Assembly (NCBI RefSeq): GCF_014837055.1
Contig: NZ_JACSPQ010000001.1
Location: forward strand, 987,970 to 1,051,969
Direction of reading: 5' to 3'
Length of the DNA: 64,000 nt
Origin: Phocaeicola faecium
GTDB lineage: Bacteria; Bacteroidota; Bacteroidia; Bacteroidales; Bacteroidaceae
The notes under the pieces are model-generated. The model worked only from the letters and a program-made list of their open reading frames with translations. It searched no databases and had not been told where the DNA came from. Shown one piece after another: positions 36,243 through 47,503 of the stretch (positions are counted from its first letter, which is position 1; each line of letters opens with the position of its first letter). A program made the position numbers and the translations under genes.

Positions 36243-36443
36243 ATGAAAATACTGGTAAATAACAAAGAGACAGAGCTTACGGGTGGAAACACCATAGCCC
36301 ATTTAGCCCGCCAATTAGAACTTCCCGCTCAGGGAGTTGCCATTGCCCTGCATAACCGCATGGTACCACGTACGGAATGGGAAAACACTCCGCTGAAAGA
36401 AAACGACAGTCTGGTAATCATCAAAGCTGCCTGCGGAGGGTAA
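36243..36443 (+). CDS. thiS: Sulfur carrier protein ThiS
   Basis: 66 residues, a small ubiquitin-like protein. It begins MKILVNNKETELTGGNTIAH and ends KAACGG; the terminal Gly-Gly is adenylated by ThiF and then carries sulfur to the thiazole ring built by ThiG. It is the first gene after the TPP riboswitch. Confidence 0.95.
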   Translation: MKILVNNKETELTGGNTIAHLARQLELPAQGVAIALHNRMVPRTEWENTPLKENDSLVIIKAACGG

Positions 36444-36452
36444 ATCAGAGCT

Positions 36453-37067
36453 ATGGAACTTCAGTTCATCACTCATTTCACGGAGAAATATTCGTATTAC
36501 GACTCGGCGCGCATGGCAATCGAAGGGGGATGCCGATGGATTCAGTTGCGCATGAAAGATGCTTCACCCGAAGAGGTAGAGCAGGAGGCGTTGCGCGTTC
36601 AGGCATTATGCCGGACGTATCATGCCACATTCATCATCGACGACCACGTAGAACTTGTAAAAAAATTACACGCCGACGGGGTGCATTTGGGCAAGCATGA
36701 CATGCCTGTCGCCGAAGCACGCCGGCTGTTGGGCAACGGTTTCATCATCGGAGGAACGGCAAACACGTTCGACGACGTGAAGATGCACTACGAGGCGGGA
36801 GCCGACTACATCGGGTGCGGACCGTTCCGATTCACCACCACCAAAAAGAACCTCAGTCCGATTCTCGGTCTAGAGGGGTATCGCCGTATCGTATCGCAAA
36901 TGAAAGAAGCCGGAATTAATCTGCCGATAGTAGCCATCGGAGGAATCACCCGCGAAGACATCCCTGCCATCCTGCAAACCGGAGTAACAGGTGTTGCACT
37001 GAGCGGAACCATCCTGCGGGCAGACAATCCTACGGAAGAAACACGGCGAATTTTAGCTATCAAATAA
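36453..37067 (+). CDS. thiE: Thiamine phosphate synthase ThiE
   Basis: 204 residues with the TIM-barrel motifs of ThiE: WIQLRMKDAS, FIIDDHVELVKKLHADGVHL, GADYIGCGPFRFTTTKKN and LPIVAIGGITREDIPAI. It joins hydroxymethylpyrimidine pyrophosphate to thiazole phosphate. It is 9 bp after thiS. A second ThiE/TenI-like protein is encoded at 41805-42413. Confidence 0.95.
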   Translation: MELQFITHFTEKYSYYDSARMAIEGGCRWIQLRMKDASPEEVEQEALRVQALCRTYHATFIIDDHVELVKKLHADGVHLGKHDMPVAEARRLLGNGFIIGGTANTFDDVKMHYEAGADYIGCGPFRFTTTKKNLSPILGLEGYRRIVSQMKEAGINLPIVAIGGITREDIPAILQTGVTGVALSGTILRADNPTEETRRILAIK

Positions 37068-37091
37068 TAAAAAAATTGTAACAAGATAACA

Positions 37092-39571
<2,480 letters not shown>

Positions 39572-39652
39572 ACAATGAAGAATTAATAACGGAAAGATGC
39601 TAACCCAATCTACCGCTGTTAATTGTTACCTTCTAATTATTCATTAAATAAA

Positions 39653-40774
39653 ATGTTCAGCGAAGAATTAGAAAAAATAAATTGGGAAGCCACCACCGAA
39701 GCCATCTACTCGAAAACAGAATCGGATGTGCTTCGAGCTTTGGGAAAAGAACATTGCGACGTAGACGACTTCATGGCACTGGTTTCACCGGCTGCCGAGA
39801 AATATCTGGAGCCTATGGCGCAACTCAGTCGCAAATACACCGAAGAACGGTTCGGCAAAACCATCTCGATGTTTATCCCTCTGTACATCACCAATTCATG
39901 TACGAACTCGTGTGTGTACTGCGGATTCCATATCAGCAACCCGATGGCACGCACCATCCTTACGCCGGAGGAAATAGAAAACGAATACCGCGCCATCAAA
40001 AAGCTCGGACCGTTCGAGAACCTGCTCATCGTTACCGGTGAGAATCCTGCCAAAGCGGGAGTTCCGTATCTCGCCAAAGCGCTCGACTTGGCTAAGTCGT
40101 ATTTCTCGAATCTGAAAATCGAGGTCATGCCGCTCAAAACCGAAGAGTATGCCGAACTGATAAAACACGGCATGAATGGAGTTATCTGTTTCCAAGAAAC
40201 CTATAACAAGGCGCGGTATAACGTATATCATCCGCGCGGCATGAAATCGAAATTCGAATGGCGCGTCAACGGATTCGACCGCATGGGACAGGCGGGTGTT
40301 CACTCCATCGGCATGGGTGTGCTGATAGGATTGGAAGACTGGCGGACAGATGTTACCATGATGGCTTATCACCTGCGTTACCTGCAAAAGCATTACTGGA
40401 AAACGAAGTACAGCGTAAACTTTCCGCGTATGCGTCCTGCCGAAAACGAAGGATTCCAACCCAATGTCATTATGAGCGACAAAGAGTTGGCACAGGTAAC
40501 ATTCGCCATGCGTATCTTTGACCATGATGTAGACATTTCGTACTCTACGCGCGAACCGGCTTACATACGCGACCACATGGCTTCGCTCGGCGTAACCACC
40601 ATGAGCGCGGAGAGTAAGACCGAACCGGGAGGGTATTATACCTACCCGCAGGCACTCGAACAGTTCCACGTAAGCGACGAACGTACTGCCGTAGAGGTGG
40701 AACATGCCTTGAAATCGCTCGGACGCGAACCGGTATGGAAAGACTGGGATGCTTCGTTCGATTTCGTAAAGTAA
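39653..40774 (+). CDS. thiH: 2-iminoacetate synthase ThiH
   Basis: The ATG at 39653 gives 373 residues (MFSEELEKINWEATTEAIYS), the usual length; an in-frame TTG at 39623 is not supported. Radical SAM motif CTNSCVYCGF (C83, C87, C90), with later motifs LIVTGENPAK, EVMPLKTEEYAEL and FPRMRPAENEG. ThiH cleaves tyrosine to dehydroglycine for the thiazole. The 81-bp AT-rich gap after thiC has no gene or clear terminator. Confidence 0.95.
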   Translation: MFSEELEKINWEATTEAIYSKTESDVLRALGKEHCDVDDFMALVSPAAEKYLEPMAQLSRKYTEERFGKTISMFIPLYITNSCTNSCVYCGFHISNPMARTILTPEEIENEYRAIKKLGPFENLLIVTGENPAKAGVPYLAKALDLAKSYFSNLKIEVMPLKTEEYAELIKHGMNGVICFQETYNKARYNVYHPRGMKSKFEWRVNGFDRMGQAGVHSIGMGVLIGLEDWRTDVTMMAYHLRYLQKHYWKTKYSVNFPRMRPAENEGFQPNVIMSDKELAQVTFAMRIFDHDVDISYSTREPAYIRDHMASLGVTTMSAESKTEPGGYYTYPQALEQFHVSDERTAVEVEHALKSLGREPVWKDWDASFDFVK

Positions 40775-40796
40775 TATTTTAAAACATTCGTGATTC

Positions 40797-41489
40797 ATGG
40801 AAAGATACAATCGCCAGCTTATCCTGCCCGAAATCGGTGAGGAAGGACAGGCGCAACTGAAACAGGCACGTGTTCTCATTGTAGGCGTGGGGGGCTTAGG
40901 CTCTCCCATTGCCCTTTATCTGACAGGGGCGGGAGTTGGAAACATCGGACTGGTAGACGACGATGTAGTAAGTGAAACCAATCTTCAGCGGCAAGTGATT
41001 TACAGAGAAGACGAAGTGGGACTCTCAAAAGCATTACAGGCGCAAAAGCACTTGCAGGCCTTAAACAGCGAAGTCAACATTGAGGCTTATCCCGTACGCC
41101 TTACTTATGAGAATGCCGAGTCCATCATCGCGCAATACGACATTGTGGTAGACGGATGTGACAACTTTGCCACCCGTTATCTGATAAACGACACGTGCGT
41201 CCGTTTAAACAAAGTGTACGTGTACGGTGCCATCCGTGCCTTCGACGGGCAAGTCTCGGTATTCAACTATCGGGGCGGAAAGACGTATCGTGACCTCTTC
41301 CCCGACGAAGCGGAAATGCTCTCCATGCCTCATCCGCCCAAAGGGGTCATGGGCTTTACTCCGGGACTGATAGGGTCTGCCGAAGCCAACGAAGTAGTAA
41401 AGATTATCTGCGGCTACGGTGAAGTGTTGAGTGGAAAACTGTGGCACATCGACCTGAAGACACTGGAAACATATACCTTTTCACTGTAA
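40797..41489 (+). CDS. thiF: ThiS adenylyltransferase ThiF, cysteine-poor form
   Basis: 230 residues of the E1/MoeB/ThiF fold: GVGGLGSPIALYLTGAGVG (nucleotide site), DDDVVSETNLQRQ, and VVDGCDNFATRYLINDTC. It adenylates the ThiS C-terminus. Compared with E. coli ThiF the zinc CxxC pair is absent (GKTYRDLFPDE in place of CYRC) and so is the Cys near GVMGFTPG, so sulfur transfer may run differently or need another partner. It is the last gene of the riboswitch operon, followed by a terminator. Confidence 0.92.
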   Translation: MERYNRQLILPEIGEEGQAQLKQARVLIVGVGGLGSPIALYLTGAGVGNIGLVDDDVVSETNLQRQVIYREDEVGLSKALQAQKHLQALNSEVNIEAYPVRLTYENAESIIAQYDIVVDGCDNFATRYLINDTCVRLNKVYVYGAIRAFDGQVSVFNYRGGKTYRDLFPDEAEMLSMPHPPKGVMGFTPGLIGSAEANEVVKIICGYGEVLSGKLWHIDLKTLETYTFSL

Positions 41490-41497
41490 GCCAATCG

Positions 41498-41554
41498 CTC
41501 TCCGTTTTTACCTCCATCCACATAAACGATAGGGTAAAAACGGAGAGTTTTTTT
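41498..41554 (+). terminator. Terminator of the thiamine operon
   Basis: CTCTCCGTTTTTACC (41498-41512) pairs perfectly with GGTAAAAACGGAGAG (41533-41547), followed by TTTTTTT (41548-41554). Confidence 0.9.
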
Positions 41555-41570
41555 ACCTCATTTTATCCCC

Positions 41571-41670
41571 CGAAAACGCTACCCGAAAGACCGGCAAGTC
41601 TTACCCATAGAACCGGGTAACTCATCCGCATGAAACAAGCAACACTACCCATAGCGTTTTTACGGGTAAT
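41571..41670 (-). repeat. Interspersed intergenic repeat, copy E
   Basis: On the minus strand: AAAAACGCTATGGGTAGTG, TTTCATGCGGATGAG, CCGGTTCTATGGGTAAG and CGGGTAGCGTTTTC. It lies in the 315-bp gap between thiF and the second thiE-like gene. Confidence 0.75.
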
Positions 41671-41750
41671 TACCGTTACATTTTTACCTCCCAACCGAGT
41701 CGGAATAAAACAGACTCTTAACGTAACCTATATAAAAACACGCTATTTAT

Positions 41751-41782
41751 TTTGCAGTTTTAAAGGGAGGTTCGTAACTTTG
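41751..41782 (+). promoter_or_regulatory. Promoter of the second thiE-like gene
   Basis: TTTG (41751-41754), 20-bp spacer, TAACTTTG (41775-41782), 23 bp before the ATG. No second TPP riboswitch is seen. Confidence 0.7.
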
Positions 41783-41804
41783 CCGCTATTATTTATTTAT
41801 AGAA

Positions 41805-42413
41805 ATGAAGTTAATATTAATTACAACTCCCCAATATTTTGTGGAGGAAGACCAAATAATAACTAACCTCTTCGATGAAGGACTTGATGTGCTCCATCTG
41901 CGAAAACCCGATACGGCATCTGCTTACGCCGAACGACTGCTGACGCTCATCCCCGAAAAATATCGTAAACGCATTGTGGTTCACGACCATTTTTACTTGA
42001 AAAACGAATACAAACTGAAAGGAATCCACCTGAGCCACCGCAACCCGATAATCCCCGACAACTATACGGGACACATCAGTGCGTCATGCCACACGCTGGA
42101 AGAAGTGGAAGCCGACAAAAAAAATTGCGATTACGTATTTCTAAGTCCGATATTCGACAGCATCTCCAAACAAGGATATCACTCCGCCTTTACAGCCGAA
42201 ACCATCCGCGAGGCCGCCCGAAAAGGGATTATAGACAAAAAGGTGATAGCGCTGGGCGGAGTAGACGAAGACAACATCCTGCGTGTAAAAGATTTTGGAT
42301 TCGGAGGTGCTGCCATCATGGGAGCAATATGGAATAAATTCGACCCTGCCACCGACACCAATTATCAGGGACTTATCGACACTTTCCGACGAATCAGGAA
42401 TCTTGCTGACTAA
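41805..42413 (+). CDS. ThiE/TenI-like protein (second copy)
   Basis: 202 residues of the same TIM-barrel family as ThiE but poorly matching at the active site: DVLHLRKPDTASAY, VVHDHFYLKNEYKLKGIHLS, CDYVFLSPIFDSISKQGYHS and VIALGGVDEDNILRVKDFGF. The Ser/Thr-rich phosphate site of the first ThiE (FRFTTTKKN) is replaced by IFDSISKQGY. It may be a thiazole tautomerase (TenI), a salvage ThiE, or a paralogue with another job. It is outside the riboswitch operon because of the terminator and its own promoter. Confidence 0.82.
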   Translation: MKLILITTPQYFVEEDQIITNLFDEGLDVLHLRKPDTASAYAERLLTLIPEKYRKRIVVHDHFYLKNEYKLKGIHLSHRNPIIPDNYTGHISASCHTLEEVEADKKNCDYVFLSPIFDSISKQGYHSAFTAETIREAARKGIIDKKVIALGGVDEDNILRVKDFGFGGAAIMGAIWNKFDPATDTNYQGLIDTFRRIRNLAD

Positions 42414-42456
42414 TGTAAGAAAGGCTTTCCTGTAACTATTTATTAAATACTTATTA

Positions 42457-42504
42457 AAACAATGACATGTGAAATAGATAGGCATATTTCACATGTCATT
42501 GTTT
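42457..42504. terminator. 20-bp perfect bidirectional hairpin terminator
   Basis: Arms 42457-42476 and 42485-42504 pair perfectly over 20 bp with an 8-nt loop (centre AATGACATGTGAAATA on the left arm). T-rich sequence follows. It separates the thiE-like gene and the convergent DUF5107 gene. Confidence 0.85.
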
Positions 42505-42601
42505 ATTTTATTCTTCACCGCACCAGAGCAAACATCATCCACCCCACCGCCAACAGAAGAATTGATAACCTTTTATATCCTAACATACTGTTCTTGCTAT
42601 T

Positions 42602-45600
42602 TTATAAGACACATGTACCACTTAATTCTGTCAGACTCTCGAACGCTTGAATGCCTTGATGGTTGATGTCAAGCATTTTCACTTCGTCCAGCAGAGTGAG
42701 TGATTTATCTACGTTACCTAATCCGTAGTATCCCAATGACATCATGTATTTACAGTGGATGATATTGCGCACTTTCAAATCGTCTTCCCAAATCAGAAGG
42801 TCGGGCAACGAAACGGCAAAATAATCTAACTTCACTTTATCGAACAAATGTTTTTCTCCGTATGTAGTCAGCTTGTAGAAACGTCCGTTTGCCTCGTCTT
42901 TTCTTCCTAACTTCAGTAACGCCAGTCCCTGATAGAAAATTTTATCCGGTTTGGCATCGTTATAATACAGGGCGGCGGCGGGTTCGGTTGGTCCTAATAC
43001 TGCTTTTTCCCAACACGTTCTGGCTTGAGCATTATCTCCCATTGCGGCATAGGCGCATCCCAAGAAATAATAAAAATCATTTTCCTGTGCCCCGTAGAGT
43101 TTGCCTTCACCCAAATGGTGCGGATAGACCAAACATTCTTCCAACAGCTTAACGGCTTCGGCGTTCTTGCCCTCCTTCAGGCATTTCTTAGCCAACTCCA
43201 CACGGGCAAACTGGTATTGCGCCGGGACTTTTCCTTCGCCGCCTTCCCACGGATGGAATAGATGGGCATCCAGCATACTCTTGGCTGCTTCATATTGTCC
43301 GGTTTGATTCAGCAGGGTAATTTCTTCCAACACCAAATCATCGCGCTGTGCCACTTGTTCGGGATAATGCTGCAAGAACTTCAAACGCTCGGCGTGAGAG
43401 CGATGTACACGTTTGTACAACTGGTCCAGCTCCATCAGCACACGGGCATCTGTTTCATCCAGACGGAACGCCCGCTCCATACATTCAATCGCCTTCTCGG
43501 TACGGTTCTGCTTATTGAAATAAGCCAACGCAAGATTCCGCCAAACGGTAGGAAATGTATCATCCAACGCAGCAGAAGTTTCCCATGCCTCGGTAGCCAA
43601 ATCATACTGACGTTTATCGTAATACAAGTTACCCAAATAGTAAGGAGCCTTCGCGTCTTTCGGATTCTTTTCCATCGCACACTGTAAGGCAAGAATCGCC
43701 TCCAGCCGGTTGGGGAAACAGTAATCGGGACACTCAGCAGCAGCTTTCGCAAAGGTTTCATCCGCTCCGTCCAACCGTCCTTGCACCAAACACCAGCCTA
43801 AATAATAATACGTCATCGGCGTTACGGCATTTTCAGAAATCGCCACTCTCCATAAGGATGCTGCTTCCGTCCAACAGCCTGCCCCGCAATAATCCAATGC
43901 AATCTCGTCGTAATTATGTGCCGAGCCTCTCATCAGTTCTTTCAGTGCCGACAAATCATCGCTTGAGCCCGTCAGCAGATACTTTTCGTACAAGCATCCG
44001 AAATTAAAGCGGTCGATATCCAACGACTCGTCTATCAGTTTTAAAGCCTCATCGGTTCTTCCCATACGGCGAAGGATGGTTGTTTTCAGCGCCCTTGCTT
44101 TATGGTGATGCCAGTTGCGAATCAGTGAACGGTCGATTTCATCCAATGCGTCTTCCAAGCGGTCTTGCATGACCGATATCTGTGCGCAGGCAAAATAACC
44201 GGCATCCTGCCATGCGGCATTCCAACAGGCTTTATAGAAACGTGCGTATGCCTCGTCCATTCTTCCCTGATATTTCAAAGCCAATCCCAGATTATAGATA
44301 GGTTCGCCATCGTAAGGATTGGGGTTGCGTTTCTGAAGCGTTCTTACAGCCGTGGTCAGATATTGCTCAGCACGACGGAAACGCCCCTTACGGATATACC
44401 ACAACCCCAGTGCGTTGTTATTACGCACGTCGATCGGGTCTCGGCGCAAGGCTTCTTCGTAATAATCTACCGGATTATAGGTGGCGTGGCGATATTGTTC
44501 CAAATGTAAGCCCGTCAGATAAAGCTGTTCGGTAGTTTTTATTTCTTCAGGCAACAGGGCTGCTTCGGCTGCATCCGGAATGGGTTTAACTTCATCGGGT
44601 TCGGCGTGCCAATACAGCAGTTCTTTCCCTTTCGAGGTAATGTCTAAACGCAGGTCGCCAAACCGTTCGTCACCTGTCTCTACCGTTTCATCCAGTAATG
44701 CTTCGGGAGTAATGACGACATCTTTCTGATAATAAACCTGCCCCTCTTTACCGCTCAGCGTTACGCATACAGCCTGTTTGGAAGTGGCGAAAATCTTGAA
44801 ACGAACCTTCCCCTCTCCCTCCGGGTCGATGTTCATCAGCAAATCTTTAGTGGCATTCTTCACTATGCCCAATTCACGGTAAGGCAAGAAATACTGTACG
44901 AAACTCTTTTCTTCGTAAGGCTGTAACCAAGTAAAGTCGGGTTGGTTTTCGGTATATACCCCTGCCATCAGTTCAATGTACGGACCGTCTTCATCGGTCA
45001 GGTTACGATCCCATGCGCGGCCGAAGTCTCCGTTTCCCCATGTCCACTGTTTCTTTCCCGGAGATATGTGATGATTTGCCACATGCAACATACCTGCATG
45101 AGTATCATTTTCGTATCCTCCTTCAAAATCAAATCGGGAGTTTACCGCCATATACGAGGTAGGCACTTTGATGTTTTTATAGTTGGATATGTCTACTCCG
45201 GCAGAGTAATCCATTTTGTAATAAGTACCCGTAGCTATGGGGAAACTGGAAACGGCACGTTTTCCGTGGTCGAATACGGCATTTATATCGGGCGGAAATA
45301 CGCTCTGGTAATAATCGTTTACCGCCACTGCCGGATTAGCCCACCAAAGGAAAGTCTGCGGCACTTCGGTACGGTTATAAAGAACCCCCTTTATCTCCAG
45401 AAAGGCACATCCCGGACGGAGTGTAAAACCTGCCGCCCCTTTCTGGTGAAACATCCGTTCTATTTCGTTCACCCATACGGTAACACTTCCATCGGCATTT
45501 TCTTCTATTTTCGAATCTACCGGCATATAAGTGCTCGGACGATGGTGTTGCGGCCAGTTAAATTCGATTCCACCCGAAATCCACGGTCCGACAAGTCCTA

Positions 45601-45904
45601 CCAAAGCGGGCTTGATTACGTGATTGTAATAAATGAAATGACGCTGCTTTATCTTATCATACGCCATCTGCACGCGCCCGCCCAGTTCCGGAAGAATCAT
45701 TACTTTTATATATTCATTTTCTATAAAGATCGCATTGTAGGCTTTATCCGTTTTCTCGTTCGATATTGATTCAATAACCGGATAAGGATATACCACGCCG
45801 CTGCTTCCCTGATATACACGTTTTTCTAAGAATATCGGATTTTTTTCGGGCTTGCCCACTTCGTACGTGGGAATGACAACCCTTTCTTTCCATGCTTTTA
45901 CCAT
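42602..45904 (-). CDS. DUF5107 plus TPR protein
   Basis: 1100 residues, no signal peptide. Residues about 1-330 form the DUF5107 domain, a beta-rich region with LPELGGRVQMAYDK and GPWISGGIEFNWPQHHRPST that resembles galactose-mutarotase-like or glycan-binding sandwiches. The following region (to about 450) is a further beta domain, and the rest (about 450-1095) is a long array of TPR helices, for example NALGLWYIRKGRFRRAEQYL and AKAPYYLGNLYYDKRQYDLA. It is probably cytosolic and linked to carbohydrate use, because it is 43 bp after a sugar-porter gene in the same operon. Enzymatic activity has not been assigned to the family as far as I know. Confidence 0.85.
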   Translation of the reverse strand: MVKAWKERVVIPTYEVGKPEKNPIFLEKRVYQGSSGVVYPYPVIESISNEKTDKAYNAIFIENEYIKVMILPELGGRVQMAYDKIKQRHFIYYNHVIKPALVGLVGPWISGGIEFNWPQHHRPSTYMPVDSKIEENADGSVTVWVNEIERMFHQKGAAGFTLRPGCAFLEIKGVLYNRTEVPQTFLWWANPAVAVNDYYQSVFPPDINAVFDHGKRAVSSFPIATGTYYKMDYSAGVDISNYKNIKVPTSYMAVNSRFDFEGGYENDTHAGMLHVANHHISPGKKQWTWGNGDFGRAWDRNLTDEDGPYIELMAGVYTENQPDFTWLQPYEEKSFVQYFLPYRELGIVKNATKDLLMNIDPEGEGKVRFKIFATSKQAVCVTLSGKEGQVYYQKDVVITPEALLDETVETGDERFGDLRLDITSKGKELLYWHAEPDEVKPIPDAAEAALLPEEIKTTEQLYLTGLHLEQYRHATYNPVDYYEEALRRDPIDVRNNNALGLWYIRKGRFRRAEQYLTTAVRTLQKRNPNPYDGEPIYNLGLALKYQGRMDEAYARFYKACWNAAWQDAGYFACAQISVMQDRLEDALDEIDRSLIRNWHHHKARALKTTILRRMGRTDEALKLIDESLDIDRFNFGCLYEKYLLTGSSDDLSALKELMRGSAHNYDEIALDYCGAGCWTEAASLWRVAISENAVTPMTYYYLGWCLVQGRLDGADETFAKAAAECPDYCFPNRLEAILALQCAMEKNPKDAKAPYYLGNLYYDKRQYDLATEAWETSAALDDTFPTVWRNLALAYFNKQNRTEKAIECMERAFRLDETDARVLMELDQLYKRVHRSHAERLKFLQHYPEQVAQRDDLVLEEITLLNQTGQYEAAKSMLDAHLFHPWEGGEGKVPAQYQFARVELAKKCLKEGKNAEAVKLLEECLVYPHHLGEGKLYGAQENDFYYFLGCAYAAMGDNAQARTCWEKAVLGPTEPAAALYYNDAKPDKIFYQGLALLKLGRKDEANGRFYKLTTYGEKHLFDKVKLDYFAVSLPDLLIWEDDLKVRNIIHCKYMMSLGYYGLGNVDKSLTLLDEVKMLDINHQGIQAFESLTELSGTCVL

Positions 45905-45947
45905 AATTTATCTGAAGTTTTAAAGTTATTCTGCTATTTGTTTCGTT

Positions 45948-47345
45948 TTAATTCTTTTGGTTTCCAACCAATATTTCCTCCAAGTTCTCTAAAGACTTTC
46001 CTTTGGTTTCGGGCAACGTGCGGAGGAAATACACGAAACCTGCCACACAGATGGCGGAGTAAATCCAGAACGTTCCGTAACTGCCCAGCGCGTGGTTCAG
46101 CAGAGGGAAAGTATAGGTAAGCGTAAAACTGCCCAGCCACAGGGCGAACGTAGCGGTGGCCATCGCCACGGCACGCACGCGGTTAGGGAAGATTTCGGTA
46201 AGCAGCACCCACGTAATCGGACCTAACGACATGGCGTAACAGGCTATGGCAAGCACGACCAGCACCACCATGAAGAAACCGCTCACCTGAAAGAAATAAC
46301 ATGTACCGAGAATCAGGTAGATGCCGCCCAAACCACCAGCTCCCAAGAGCATCAATGAGCGGCGTCCCAAGCGGTCGACTGTATATATTGCCACAACCGT
46401 AAAGACAACGTTGGCTATTCCCGTCACTACGATGTTAAACAAGACGTCTCCCAACGAATAGCCCGCCGACTGGAATATCTCTTGTGCATAATTGAATATC
46501 ACATTCGTTCCGCACCACTGCTGGAATACTGCCACGATCACGCCCAATGTCAATACGCGGCGGAAGGGACGGCTGAACAACAGTTTTAATCCTCCTTTCT
46601 CTTGCTTGTCGCCCGCTGTCTGCGTCATCCGCGAGAGTTCTTCGTCGGCATACGTCCCGCCACCGATATGGTTCAACACTTCGCGGGCGATATTCACCTT
46701 CCCGTTCATTGCCAGCCAGCGCGGACTTTCGGGGATAAAACAAGCCAATATCAAGAAGGCAGCAGCGGGAAAAGCAGCTCCCCAAAACATCCATCGCCAA
46801 CCCATCTGCCCGTTCCACGACATGCAGATATCCGCCGGAGTAAACGTATCGGGGATGGGGTCGGCTATCTGCCAGTTGGCTATCTGCGCTCCCAAGATTC
46901 CCAAAACAATGGTCAACTGATTAAGCGACACCAAACGCCCGCGCACGGATGCCGGCGCTACTTCGGCAATATACATCGGCGACAAGCCCGAAGCAATGCC
47001 GATGCCGATACCGCCCAAGAAGCGTGCCACCAAAAACCAGTTAAATTCCGAAAAAGCTCCGGTAGCGTATGCCGAAGACAAGAAGATAAACGCCGAAACC
47101 AGCAAAAGCGGTTTCCGTCCGTAGCGGTCTGCCATCATGCCGGCAACCATTGCCCCTATCAGGCATCCCAGCAAGGCAACACTCATGGCAAGCCCCTGCA
47201 TTACGGGCTTATCGGCTATCCCGAAATAGAGTTCGTAAAAGGGTTTGGCACCTCCGATAACCACCCAGTCGTATCCGAACAGGAGTCCGCCCATAGCAGA
47301 CACCAGACAGATAAAATAAACAAATCGTTTGTTGTACATTCCCAT
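45948..47345 (-). CDS. Sugar porter (MFS) transporter
   Basis: 465 residues with twelve predicted membrane helices. All sugar-porter motifs are present: DRYGRKPLLL after helix 2, PESPRWLAMNGK at the middle loop, DRLGRRSLMLLGAGG after helix 8 and PETKGKSLENLEE at the C-terminus; FGYDWVVIGGA in helix 1. It likely imports a monosaccharide (xylose, arabinose or hexose type) with protons across the inner membrane. It is the first gene of an operon with the DUF5107 gene and is divergent from an AraC regulator. Confidence 0.93.
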   Translation of the reverse strand: MGMYNKRFVYFICLVSAMGGLLFGYDWVVIGGAKPFYELYFGIADKPVMQGLAMSVALLGCLIGAMVAGMMADRYGRKPLLLVSAFIFLSSAYATGAFSEFNWFLVARFLGGIGIGIASGLSPMYIAEVAPASVRGRLVSLNQLTIVLGILGAQIANWQIADPIPDTFTPADICMSWNGQMGWRWMFWGAAFPAAAFLILACFIPESPRWLAMNGKVNIAREVLNHIGGGTYADEELSRMTQTAGDKQEKGGLKLLFSRPFRRVLTLGVIVAVFQQWCGTNVIFNYAQEIFQSAGYSLGDVLFNIVVTGIANVVFTVVAIYTVDRLGRRSLMLLGAGGLGGIYLILGTCYFFQVSGFFMVVLVVLAIACYAMSLGPITWVLLTEIFPNRVRAVAMATATFALWLGSFTLTYTFPLLNHALGSYGTFWIYSAICVAGFVYFLRTLPETKGKSLENLEEILVGNQKN

Positions 47346-47381
47346 GATATCAGATTATTAATTATTGTTTTTCAGGTAGGG

Positions 47382-47409
47382 CAAAGGTACGCAGCAAAGG
47401 GCTGGCAAA
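47382..47409 (-). promoter_or_regulatory. Promoter of the sugar porter operon
   Basis: On the minus strand TTTG (47409-47406) and TACCTTTG (47389-47382), 16 bp apart. Confidence 0.55.
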
Positions 47410-47456
47410 AAATGGAATCTTTCATCGAGAACATGGACAATCTTATTATTTATCGC

Positions 47457-47464
47457 TATATTTG
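47457..47464 (+). promoter_or_regulatory. Bacteroidota -7 box for the AraC gene
   Basis: TATATTTG, 39 bp before the ATG at 47504. It makes the upstream TTG at 47462 impossible as a start. Confidence 0.55.
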
Positions 47465-47503
47465 CCGGCAGAACCTTACCCTTCCCATTACATCTTATAT
47501 ATT

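Noticed and set aside
39623..39652. TTG start extending thiH upstream
   Set aside because: The extension gives no family match; the ATG at 39653 gives the normal length.
44942..45769. Long plus-strand open frame opposite the DUF5107 gene
   Set aside because: Antisense shadow of a clear gene; composition does not match a real protein.
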